Assembly (NCBI GenBank): GCA_037954325.1
Contig: JBBMNZ010000009.1
Location: 8,662,001 to 8,726,000, forward strand
Direction of reading: 5' to 3'
Length of the DNA: 64,000 bases
From: Fistularia commersonii
Taxonomy: Eukaryota > Chordata > Actinopteri > Syngnathiformes > Fistulariidae
Shown one piece after another: positions 1 through 12,934 of the stretch. Numbering within the stretch: position 1 is the stretch's first letter; every line of letters begins with the position of its first letter. Below the pieces are notes generated by a model. It saw only the letters and a program-made list of their open reading frames with translations, did not search any database and was not told the origin of the DNA. The translations under genes were made by a program, and so were the position numbers.

Positions 1-45
1 CTGAATGCAATGAGTGAATGTGATTGGCTTTCCCAGCCAAGTGAC

Positions 46-201
46 CTGTAAAGGAGCTGTTGGTTTGGGAGGATCTGGTCCAGCCGGTTGGTGTTCTTCA
101 ACTTGAAGGATAGCACAGCTGGGGATGGGTTTGAGGTGAACACCTTTATGATGCCCATCGGGAATGACAGGGTCATGTCTCCAGTGATCTTGGCAATACA
201 C
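46..201 (-). CDS. fcho2: fcho2 exon 23 (mu-homology domain)
   Basis: 156 nt, with CIAKITGDMTLSFPMGIIKV and LDQILPNQQLLYS segments (human CIVKITGDMTMSFPSGIIKV). The donor gtcact is weak. Later mu-homology exons lie beyond position 1. Confidence 0.95.
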
Positions 202-644
202 CTACGGGGTACAGGTGCAAACACATCATCTTAACACACTAGTAAAATTATTACCCACCCATGTGAAAGCAAAGCTATATCAGTGAATTTTGAAATATTA
301 AAAAAAAAACAAATTCTTCTGTGCTGTGAGATTATCTTCCTAAAGAATCTGACATTTTCCTTTTTTGTCAAACTTTCTATCAAACTTCCATTGAGTTTTC
401 AACTTTCAGACCGAAATAAGAACAATTCAAAATATGCGGAGGGCAACATTCTCCTAACATTTCAAAATGAACAAGTAATAAAGAATAATCAAGTTGCTGA
501 ATTTCCAGAGACGGTGATTACGATGGTAAATATATAATACATTTGCAATAGTTGGGTGGCGTCTCCTTGGTATCCCAAGACCTTTAATCTGAATATTTTA
601 TACAGGATATAGTCAATACATTTCAATTAATTGTTTGAATATTG

Positions 645-693
<49 letters not shown>

Positions 694-3600
694 CAAGAAT
701 TTATATTTTCAAATAACTGAACAGTTGGTCTTTATACTAGATCTTACTGATCAGTAGTTTATACATAACATGATGTACAGTAAATTCTTAGCAGTAACAA
801 CAAGAACAGTAAAAGTTTGGCAGATTTACTTCATGAAATTGATAGACTGATGTACAATTATTATTAAATGATTAATACGTAGACACATATTATATTTTGG
901 TTGTTTATATTTTTGTGACAGTGTAAATTATGCTTATTAATTTGTTCTATCTGATCTGGATTTGGTGTTTGTTTCAGTCACTTTAACTCAATTGCTTTCT
1001 GGGTTTAAATACACTTTTATCCCTGCTTTTGTCAGGACATTATACAGTATGCTGTGTATCTGGGCATATACTTTCGTAGTCTAACGTAGATCCAATTTCT
1101 AAACAAGGGAAATTGTGGGTCTTGCTTCAGTTGGGGTCTTGCCTGGGCTGCGGTTGTAAGAGTCCACCATAGATCTCAGCCTTGCACCATGTCTCTGCTG
1201 CATTGCTTATGAAATGTTCCATTTGCTAATCCTTGCAAAAATAAGCCTTTTGCACAGCAGCAATTTAACAGCAGTTAACCAATAAAAGGCTGTATGTTTT
1301 CTCTGCCCCAGACTATAATCTGCCCCATGTAGGTTATCCACTCTGAAAGAATGGTGTCAGCCTAACACAAACCATTCCACACATACACAGTGAGAGATAC
1401 ACTCTGCAAAGGTCTTCTATGTGGAACCATGCGGTACAACAACATGAAGAGTATAACGTAATATAGCTGAAGCTCAAATATGGACAAAAATGTGTATGTG
1501 TGCAGGTCTATGTTGGGGCCTTTGAGCTGCAGGAGGTCATGTGAGACTCACTTAGTGGGATCAGCCCCTTTGAAGTAAGCATTAACTGACTCTGTGAAGG
1601 CCACGGCAATGGGCAAAGCATCTTGGGATGCCAGGGTCACAGGGCTGGGACCGCGAGACGTTCCTGAGAATGAGAAGGGCATAGGGTGGTGGGTCTGTTG
1701 ACTCAGCTGCAGATCAGACCTTCAAGACATCGGCATCCAAAACTCACATTAAAATTAGGAAGGGTTGATCATGCAAAGACGGGTTACATGTTTAGGAATA
1801 TTTGTGTTAAAGAACTTCATGAAGTCATTCAGTCATACGTGGCAAATCTGTACATTCTGTTATTCTTCAAATAAACAGAAAGAGGATATGTTTTTAGAGC
1901 ACAGCTGCTTTACCTAAAATGAGGTATTATTAGAGACAGTCAGAATGACCTCAGACAGCTTATTAAATCTACATTCAACAGAAGATATACAGGTCAATCA
2001 ATCATCACTTCAAAAATAAATACAACCATGTTAGGAGACAATGCAATTGAAAATGGAGAAACATGAAGAACAGTTAAAAATGGACAGCACACAAGACTGA
2101 GGAATGCAATCACAAACCAAAGCAAAGAATTGAGCTGTCATCTCGCTTTGCAGACTGGTGTTAGTTCAAATGAAACAAACAGAACTCTCTTAGACAGAAC
2201 CCACTGTACCTGCTGGTGTTTCACACCGCTTCTCAAAGGTTGGGAGCTTCGCTATGAACATGTCATCCTCTTTACGCCAGATAATTAGGCATAAAGCAGA
2301 TAGGAAATAAACCCAGAAAGCACAAATGAGAGATGAGATGATGGTGATTGGGTTACTGAACACTCAAAGATAGTGCTGGGCACTCTATCAAGATAAATAA
2401 AAGACTGTACAATGATTCTTTTTTTTTGACATTGGAAATTGTGAAAGTTCTACATCAAGTGTAGATGTGTGCTAAAAATCTCATTTTTGGTTTTGGGTTA
2501 TGGTAGAATTGGAATATTCATCAATCTTTTTTCTTTAGTGGGAAAAGGAGGAATGAGTAACTTAGCTGGAAAACCCTCCTTAAAAGTCTGTAAAAATACA
2601 AGCATCAATGAAAAGTCACTTAAAATTTAGTAACAGATGGCCTTCATGTCATTAGTTTATAGAATAATCTACAAATAAAATACCCAGAAACCTTGAATAA
2701 ATTAGAACAAAAAGTACCAGAAAGTCAGGAAATGTTAGAGCGGTACTTTTATTTTTCAAATTACGACTTATATATAGAAATGTACAATCAGCGATGCTGT
2801 GTGAGGTTTTTTAACATTAAACTAACACCTCCTATTACACTTAAAAACAATCTAAATTTGTTAGTATATCTGACATGTGACCTTCCATACAATAGGAATC
2901 ATAATATCTATATTGCGAAATGAGATTTCGATTTTTTTCCCCACATTGCCCAGCATTACTCCAAGGCTGACACAACTTCAAAGATGGGAACAAAAAGTTA
3001 ACAGGGTTCATGAAAGATTCTTGCAAAGTGATGTGTGGAAAGAAGAGAAGATGCCTGATGAGAAATTGAGGATCTGAGGTGAAACAGAGAAGGGAGACTC
3101 ACTTTGGCTCAGCAAAAAGAAAGCAGAGGGGGACAGCTCTGGGTCTGGAGAGGAGAGGGGGATTGTGAAGGTGTGCTCTGCTCCTGCCAGTATTGAGGGA
3201 GGAACGAGGGAAAGGGCACATTTTGGTGAAGAGACAGGCTGATAAGGAGCTGAAGGGAAGGAGAATAAGAAGTCCTGGAGAACGGAGAACATTGAAACAG
3301 TGGCGGCTGGGGGGAGAGGGAGGCTTACCGACAGTTGGGGTGTTGCCAGCACTGAGTGAGGCATTTGAAGACAGGGAGGAGGAGCTTTCTGCCCGGGCGA
3401 GTGGCGCAGTGGGAGGAGGGCTAGCACTGGAAGTTTTGGGTGGGCTGAACGGTCGTACCTGTATGAATGGAGTTTGTCATTTAGAGAGGGTGTCATCTTG
3501 GCAGTGTAACACACATGCCTTGAATGAGGAGTAAGATATATTATATAACAATATTTTCAAAGGGGTGGTCACTTGAAAACAAAATCAGCAAAAAATTAAT

Positions 3601-6600
3601 GAAGGATACAATAAAATTAAAGGAATAATAAATACACCTGTTGGTCAATTAACATATTAACTCAAAGTAATCATCAAATATAAATTGAAAATCTGAATAG
3701 AAAGAAAATTGAAAAAAAAAAACACAAAATATCTGCAACACGGTAGTACATATTGTTGTCCTGTAACTCTGATTGATTCTATTCCAAACATACTGCAAAG
3801 CCTTCTTTCTTCTGTAACCATAATCAACATCCCATGGAAATCTGAAATTAAACTGGGGGCTTTGTTCCCATCTCCATGGAGATTTAGTCAGGTGATGCAG
3901 AGCAAATAGCTTATTTAGGAGAATATATACATAAATAAATCTGTTTAACATTTCAAATCAGGTCTTTAAAGTCTCAAAAGAAAGAGGTTCATTTATTTAT
4001 TATGTATATGCACACACGGTCATGGAGCTCCAGGTAACAAATGACATGGAGTGAAAAATTGAAATGGGATACTTAGTTTGTCATGCTGAATTGTGAACAG
4101 TTTATGTTAAAATAATGTGGATACGCAACAGTGGGTTGGTGCAACTACCTTTTGCAATACGGAATCAAAACGCTTGTGTTTACTCACAATCTCATTGATT
4201 CCTGTAAGTTTTCCTGTGGGTACTTTTGGCCTAGAGGATGGCCGTGGTGGCGGTACCAGGGTGCCAGCTGTCAAGGGGGTTGTTGGTCGGTTTGGTACTG
4301 GAACTAAACAAGTAAGAATGACTGGTTACTGTATGTTGAACAATATGGGAACCAAGAACAAATAGGAAAAAAAGGAAAAGTAAATAACACAAATGCTTTT
4401 GTAAACCATGCAAATCCACAGCAAGAATTTGAATGAAACATAACAAATCAAAACACAATTAAAAACCATTTGTAAAGCAGGCAATGCATCAAATAAACAT
4501 GTCAGCAAAAAAAAAAAAAAAAAATCCAAACATGAATTGCAAAAAAAAACCAAAAAAAAAACAACAACCAACAAAAGCAATAACATGCGAAATACAAAAA
4601 CCTCAGGCACAAAACACATTTCTAGCATCATTATTGAGGTTACCATTGGGTATTTTGCCTGATGGAACCCTATCTACAATCTCAGAGAATACGTCAGCAA
4701 AACAAGGTTTGCTGTCGTCTTTCGTGGTTGGCGCTTTGCAGTCGGCGGAGTCAGTGGACATGACGGCAGTTGATTGGCTTGAGTTTGACTGTGGCTTCTG
4801 GTGCTCTTTCAATGAGGAACCAGGACCCTGACGGTGAGGTGGTGCCATATTATCACTGAAGGCGATCCACTGGCACTGGGACCAGGATACGGAAGAGAAG
4901 GCGTCAACGCTCTTTGGAGGGCCGTTGTCTCCTGGGCCCTTGATGGGGTCAATTGGCTCAGTGGGCAGGGTGATGGGAGCGCTCTGGGCCCTCGCCGGGA
5001 CAGGCTTGAGTGCTTGGAAAGGGTTCTCTGGTGATTCCCAGGGAGAGGATGTGGATGAAGAGAAGGAAGAGACATCCTTGGATTGCTGGCTTGCTGCCAG
5101 AGGGGGAGGAGGCTCTTGTTGTGGGACAGCATCAGCTGAAGGAGGGAATGTGATCGAAGGCAGAAAATTTCCAATAGTAAATCATTTGTGTGTTTAGTCA
5201 GCTCCAAAAAAATAAGCAGCAGAGTGTAGTGACCACATGAAACCCTAGCTAAAAAAAGGAAACTTTTTGCAAATGTCACCTACAAGCCATTATTTCATTA
5301 ACAAGATGAGAAGATAGATGCCTTTGACTTATGGAGCCTGAAATCTCCTGTTATATTACCTCGGTCAAAAGTTAAATAAGCTGCTCTCACATACAAATAA
5401 CTAGTTCATTCACCATATAATGAAATTATGTGAAGTTACCGTAAGATTAAAATTTCTAACAGACCAAAGGTGAACATCATTAAGAAAAACAAGCATTTTA
5501 AGACTGCTTTGAAATCATTCCGTTTTTGAAATCTGCATATATCCTGACAATTTGATCCGTTTGTCATATGCTAACTCTTCTGACAGAGGTGCTGAGTCCA
5601 ATAGCTGCTCCCCAGAGGTCTCTGGGAAAAATGTTTCTGGAAATGTAACTGTCTCACCTTACTATTTGAACAACAACAAAGAAAAGGCATGATGAAGAAC
5701 ATGTACATGTGGGCATATTGGAGAAAGTGTATTGTGTGCTTACTGAATCCATGTGCTGTTATTCACCTGATCCCCACTGCATATACTAAAGAGAGAAGGG
5801 TCTTTTTTCTTTCTCCAATTGGATCAGGGTCAATTTCAGAAAAAAAGGCAAGTTCCTTGAAGTTACATTCTAGTTATAAATGCAGTATGTTTTATTTGGA
5901 ATTGCCAATCTGACAATGTGCAAGGTTATGAGGTGGGAGGACTTGCAAAATTCACAAGGGTTAGTCCATTACCTCAGTAATTGGGATACAAGTTAGTGCG
6001 AGAAGATACAATCTATGAGGTAATATATGTTCTGACTGAACACATTCAGTGACATATGACTTATTTGTGTGCCTTTAAATCTGAATATAATGAATGTCTT
6101 GTCAAAAAAAAAAAATTACCTATATGAAGTTAGTGCACTTTAAGAATTAAAACCGTATCCAGTGGCGTTATTGTCATGATAAGAAGTAATATTTGAGCAC
6201 TTTAAATGTAAAATGAATGGGCAATCCTTTACCAACATCTCAAACCCTTAATGAAGATAACAAATTGATACCTAAAATGTTGTATCTTCATAGAATCTCT
6301 TAAGGTTAACATCAATCAATGCATATAATTATATCTTTCTTGATTTTGTGGGGTGGTAATATTAACCATGCAGGGTTTTTCAATATCAACTCAATGGTAA
6401 AAAAATATGAGAGGACATTTCAATTTAACCTATTCATAGTTTGCTAGGTTTACACCAGCGATTTGTTTATTTTCCAGAACATACAATCAAATTCAAGCAA
6501 ATTTCGAAGAGATAAAAGGTAAGACAAATGACGATAGACAATCATTCTTTTGGTAAACTTTCAGGATTTTTCAGAACTTGACTCTACTAAGGGAGATGTA

Positions 6601-7031
6601 TGAGGCTCTTTAGATTTATGACATGCCATAAAAATACAATTTATGAGTTAGTATAAGGAGCTAAAATAACAAGAAAGAGGATTGTAACACTTCATTTACT
6701 TGGTCATGCCAGAAAGTCAAGCTCCAATGAAAGAAGGGCCTTGCAACATGTCATGGTCATTTGTTAAACATACACTATGTTTGTTGTAGGGCTGGTTTGT
6801 TTCAATTTATTGTCTTAGTTGAAGCAGTTCACCTTGGTCTGACCATAATTTTGATGAACTTTTGGCCTTGTCAAATAATTTAATTCTGTAATATCAGTAC
6901 AAGTGGCACAGCAATAGCATTTGTTTTTGATTTGTTTCAGTTTTGTAATCATTTGATTATTTGAACATCTCATGACATAAATTTTATATGAATAACTTGT
7001 GAACACTGCACTATAAAATGCACAGGTTATT

Positions 7032-7107
<76 letters not shown>

Positions 7108-10100
7108 GGCACTTACCTTCTAAATGACTGGAATATTCTGGGCAATGGTTCTGACATGAGTTTGTAACAGATTCAACTGCTCTAACACTAACTTATTTTT
7201 CTGCCTTGCCTTTCATATTACCTCTCACACGTTTAATCATGTTTACACTATAATTTTCTATTTCAAAGCTGTTATTTTTAACATTTAGAAACTTTGATTC
7301 ACACTGTTATAAATTAAATATGAAACGTTACAGACATGCATTTGAGAAAATGAACATTATAAAAGAAAGTGTAAGTTAAACAAATCATATATGAGTCCAA
7401 CATAAAATGTCAGGGATTGATACATTAGCCTCATTCTCCTCAAGTTTTAATTCAAATTAGTGTCTGATAAATTGGTCACACACTCTTTACCTGATGTCTC
7501 TGGGAGAAACACTTCTGAGTCATTTATCAGAAAAGATGGAGATGGAGGGACGGAGAAGAAAATACAGGCAAGGTCTAATGAAAGCAGGTGAAAAACAAAA
7601 CATCAAACCAATAATACATCATTAAACTTAAACTTGGATGATGACAAAAAAGCGACAATATTGAAATTTACAGATAAAAACAAAAACAAAAACAAATGTA
7701 CCATATATGCTAAATAATATAATATGTGATGAATACATTTTTGAACGTTCCATCTTTTTGACAGCTCACAAACGTGACTTGATTTATAGTGTCACAACAC
7801 AGAGACTTAACAGACTTTAAGCAGGCATTTAATTCCCATCACCACATCTTTGGCTGACTACTTTGTGATGCTCTTTTGACTTTGAAGCTGAGAGATTTCA
7901 CAGTAACGAGACACTGTTTGACAATATACGTGCAAGAGGGCTTTCATAGTCAGGCCCCTGACCTCTGCGAGGTGCCAATTAACGGTGGATTATGCTTAGC
8001 TTAGGCAATAGGTCAGAGCTGATGTCAATTCTCTGAAACACTTGTGTTATGCATGTAAAGAATCACAGTGTCTGTCCAATGAGCAGGAAAGTCGGGTAAA
8101 ACAAACACCATACGAGTATGACTTTCAGGGAGCTCTGAGTAAAACTGTACTGAATAAGCACATGGAAGACACAGTCAAGGTTTGCACAACTGGACCATAA
8201 AATAGCTTGAAAAAGCCGTCTGCCTTAATTCCCTAAAGTTAAGCATTCATCAGACTTCAGGGGTCACTTCCTGCAGATGGGATTGCCTTCTGAAGAACAT
8301 CTTACAAATGAGTAGCTTGGAAAAAGAGAGGGAAGGGATACTGAGCATCGAGAGATGATGGGATTAATAGGAAAGCAGAAAATACTGAATGAGGGATTTA
8401 ACTGAAAGCCTGAATAAAGTGAAGTACATTTAGAGCATGGCTGCCCCTTACGGGTATTACATTTCTGTTGCCCAGAAAGCGTGGCCCTGCACAAAGATTA
8501 GCAAAGAAAAGCAAAAATCTTATATCCTTGAAGAAGATATGTGCAATCAAATAAACTGCAGTGGCGAATGAGTACCTGATGTTGAAGACACTGAGGAGGA
8601 GGAGCCTGCTACAGGAGTTGGGCTGAATGGGTCCAGAGATAGAAGGTCATTGTTTGTTAGTCTATTACGAGAGAGAACGAGAGAGATAAATAGAGAGATA
8701 GACAAATATATAGAGTGAGTGAGGGTGAGAGATTTTTAAATTAATTCAGGATTTTGTAAACATGTAAATACAGATTTTGTGTTTTTTTTTGTGGATAAAA
8801 GAAATAACGGGAAAACTTTTATCCCTTTAGCAATTTTATACCTCCAAACTTTTTGTTTAGTTAATTCAGCTTTAAGTTATCTCATAGCATGCATAAAGTG
8901 TGTTTATGCTGCATTAATTGAACAACAAATTACCAATTTCAGCATCAACTTCGTTATTTGGAACTAGCCCTGTAGATGAGCAGTATTTTTTGGTCTGTTA
9001 AAGGACACAAGCATGAACTTGTGTTACACTGTAATGATTCTGAGGAGAGATGTCACAAGACAAGACTGATATTTGCATCAATTGAACCATGCCTCCGACG
9101 CCAGGTTCAATTATACGACCATAACTGAATTTGTGTAATGATAGTAAGGAAGTACCCCCACTTTTGAGTTGGTTTTCATAGTTTGTACAAACACCCTTCA
9201 ACTGAGACACTGAAAGATGTTTACATCCCAGCATTTGGACCAAAACTCAAGTATAAACATATTCATCAAAGCATATCAAACAGAAACATAAAGTGAAAAG
9301 GAAAAACATAAGGGGCAATGCAAGTCATACATATCCAAAAAAAGAGGATACTGTTTATGTAAACATTTTCACTCATGTTATCTCAAAAGACGGCAGCTCC
9401 GCAAGAAAGACAAAACAGATAAATGAAAATAGCAGATAGTATCTGCAGTACATAATCTTCAGAAGTTTTGCTTTAAACAAGTTCTTAAGCCTTGTGAAGG
9501 ATGTTGTGAGACTGTTACAGCTGCACTGGAATGCTAGTAGTCAATTTTCCATTTGCGGGCAGAAGGGGACGTGTCCAACAAGGTATTAATACATGCACAG
9601 AAATGTAATAAGAATGGCAATCCTTTCAGGACTTTCAGTCGTGGCAACAGAGCGACGGAGAAAGTTTTGAGGTCTGACTCACTCATATGATCCTGGTCCT
9701 CTAGTCTTTGCCAGTTCATCACCTGCAGTGGGAGAAATCAATTACTTAAATGTGCACAGAGTGGCGGTAGTAAGTACAGCGCTAGAGCAAGTAAAAAATA
9801 AAGTTATGACATTGGGGGTTGGTTTTTCACCACCATTTTTCCAGTACATTTGCCAAAAGTAATGTTTAAAGAATATCACACCTTAACCCAGAAATATAAA
9901 CTGAGGTTTTGCCTGGACAAGTCATAGCCACCATCTGCCACAAAAAGTTAGTCATATATTTGCTTTCAAATCAAACACATTATTTGTGTAATTTCTGAGG
10001 TTAAACTTCTTGTCGTGGAACCAACACTTTAAAACAGGGGAGTGATTTTGCAACTGAAAATACAATTTCGCTGTTATTTCGTGCCCCTGTCTAAAGTTTC

Positions 10101-12510
10101 AAAAGTTCCAAAAGCAGTCGGAAGCAACGCCAGATGTCAGAGCGCGGCCTTGAGGGGACCCAGATATAAAATCACTGGTGAGAGATACTGGGGAGTTTGA
10201 AAGCGAGGACAACAGCATCAGTGATGTTAGCCGGCTGAAACAGCTGTGTGAGAGGCTCTCGTGAGGGGTACAAGGTAAAGACTGCAGCACATATATTGAT
10301 GGGAGAGGGAAGGCAGTGTTATAAGCCACCTACTGTAGTGAAAACATACTCACCAAGACCCTTAGCCTTAGAAACTCCTGTGATCCCTGAGCGTATGTAG
10401 AGTATACAGCTATCAGTGCAGTTACTTTTTACAAACTCAGTTTTAGCAGCAGAGTGAGTATACAGTAAGTATTACTGCCATTGAGCAACATACAAAGACT
10501 TCATGTCAGAGAATTTGAAAAAGAATAAGTTAAACTCCTGAAAATGACTTTTTGGATTAATAGTCTGGCCTTCTCAAAACTGTTCGAACCTCAAGGCCTA
10601 TGATGAATGACCTGTAAGTTTAACTGTGCCTAAAGCATTTCTTGAGCACTTTGGGAGACATAAACTTCAGAAAAACACTGAGAACAGTGCCAGTTTGCAG
10701 AGAGGAAAATATCATTTCTGACATGTCAAAATACTAACAGCCAATTAAGCAATTAATCTTATTTGTGCCATAGGAGGGGAATATAACTGAAGCTCCCATT
10801 TAGAGGCAAGTACAGCTTTTTGCTTTTTCTCAAGATATGTTATTTTTGGCTTGGTTTCTGAATGTTCCTTCGCAAAGACAACTTCTTTTGAAAACAAGTC
10901 CTGCCAAGCAAAATGTAATGGAGAGGATGTACAGTCAGCTCCCTTTACAGTCTTCCAGCAACACAGAGATACATAGGGGTCAGAAAGACAGAAATACTCA
11001 CTGGACTGGTTCCTCCTCATCTGTCCCTATAAACAAAGACGAACATTAATCAGTGACTGACACAGAAGGCCACCCACACATGCACAACAACTACAGGCCA
11101 GCTCAGAAAAGCATCTACAGTACAACAACATTGCATTAAAGACAAATAAAAGCTTTTTTTTTTAAATGTATTTCCTATTTTATTAATCTACATACATTAT
11201 ATTTTATATATGTAATTTCATTAAATCCAGAAGGAGGATGGATAATCAGTATGATGTAGTTAGTTGAAAAAAACAAACAAACAAACAAACAAGCTGATGT
11301 TTTTATCAGATGCAGTTCCTTCTATATTAAATACATCTGGGAAAATCCAATAAAGGCAAAGTTTGCATTTTATATTCATTTATGAAAAGCTGTTTCCTTA
11401 CAGCCAAATTTTGAATTAAGCAAACATGTAGTTGTATAAAAAAACAATAATAATATAATTATATACATAGTATGTTGAATATTTAATTTATGTATGTCAA
11501 TTTGATGTGCCCTGATATACATTTTGTTTTCATTACTAGATTATAAAACACATCTGCTATATCCAGGATTATGAATCAGTTTTTCCAACACTACTATTCT
11601 ATTACAATAGGAATGTCAAAATTCACATAAATATTGATATGCAATCTTTTTGTATCACATGTGTATTGACTATTGAGGGAGGTCACACTTATATTTTCTT
11701 TATATGACTACCATAGCAAAAACAACAGTTATATTTGTCAAAAATTCGTGATGTTTTGTTTAAGATTATTTTTCATAGTTTTAAAGATCAGAATATTACT
11801 CTTTTGCCTCAGTACAAATAGATGATGTGCAATGTAATAAATTTCGAGATATTTTTAATCCAGAAAAAAAAGTCCAGCATGCAACATCAGTAAGTATTAG
11901 AAAGTTTAACTTCTGAACCTTACACATCTACTTGCCTCAAAGCTTAAGACCTGGTTCTTTCTTGTTTGTAAATACGGATGATTTGGAATATATGAAACCA
12001 CAGTAAAAACATAAAGAAGCTTTTAAGTGTTGAAGATTATATTAATTATTCCCACCGGCAAAAGAGAATTTCCCACTTCAGAGTTAAAGACAGTAAATCA
12101 CAGGACTCCCCTCAACTCACACATACCAGACGTTAAACCTAGGGTGAACAATTCAGCAGCTCAAAACTGCATCTAAGCCCATAGTACGATCAGTCAGGGA
12201 CAACAGAGAGCAAGCCCCTCAACACTTCACACAGCCCTTTCAGACCGTAAATCTGCTCTGTTATGCTGCATAACACAAGATATGCTCTTGAGGGCCACCA
12301 AACCGATGGAAACTTACAGCATCAATTTCAAAAGAATGTATTTCTACAAGGAGAAACGTTGGGAGGGTTGTCAGGGGAGAAGGGGAGAAAGAGAAACAAA
12401 ATGGGTTTAAGGAACACAGCAACAGCATTTAACCACCGTAGAGCTGTAAGGCCAGGGTTTAGTCCCACAGGCGCTAAGCAGCAAATGGGTTCAATTATGG
12501 CTCTTGCTGG

Positions 12511-12566
<56 letters not shown>

Positions 12567-12639
12567 GCGCACACGCACACGCACACAACAACATACATGT
12601 AGGCATGCAAAGAGCCATATATAGAGCCATATATGTGTG

Positions 12640-12681
<42 letters not shown>

Positions 12682-12839
12682 AATATATATATATATATAC
12701 ACACACACATACATATATATATTTATATATGTGTACATACAAACAAGCATATGTGTGTAAAAAATGTTTTTTTATCCACAAATTTGAACACACAAATATA
12801 GATTTTATGTACAAACATACATTTAAGTATGTATATATT

Positions 12840-12934
<95 letters not shown>

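Larger units (their letters stand above)
202..8575 (-). other. fcho2 introns 17-22
   Basis: Non-coding sequence between the listed exons. It holds the (TG)n and (CA)n tracts listed separately, an A-rich tract at 4506-4524 and otherwise AT-rich unique-looking DNA. I see no other gene in it. Confidence 0.7.

Noticed and set aside
3008..3514. A 168-codon minus-strand open frame
   Set aside because: It is a different frame across fcho2 exon 21. The real frame is fixed by similarity to human FCHO2 and by splice phase.
4809..5279. A 156-codon minus-strand open frame
   Set aside because: It overlaps exon 19 in another frame and crosses its acceptor. The endocytic-motif frame fits the flanking exon phases.
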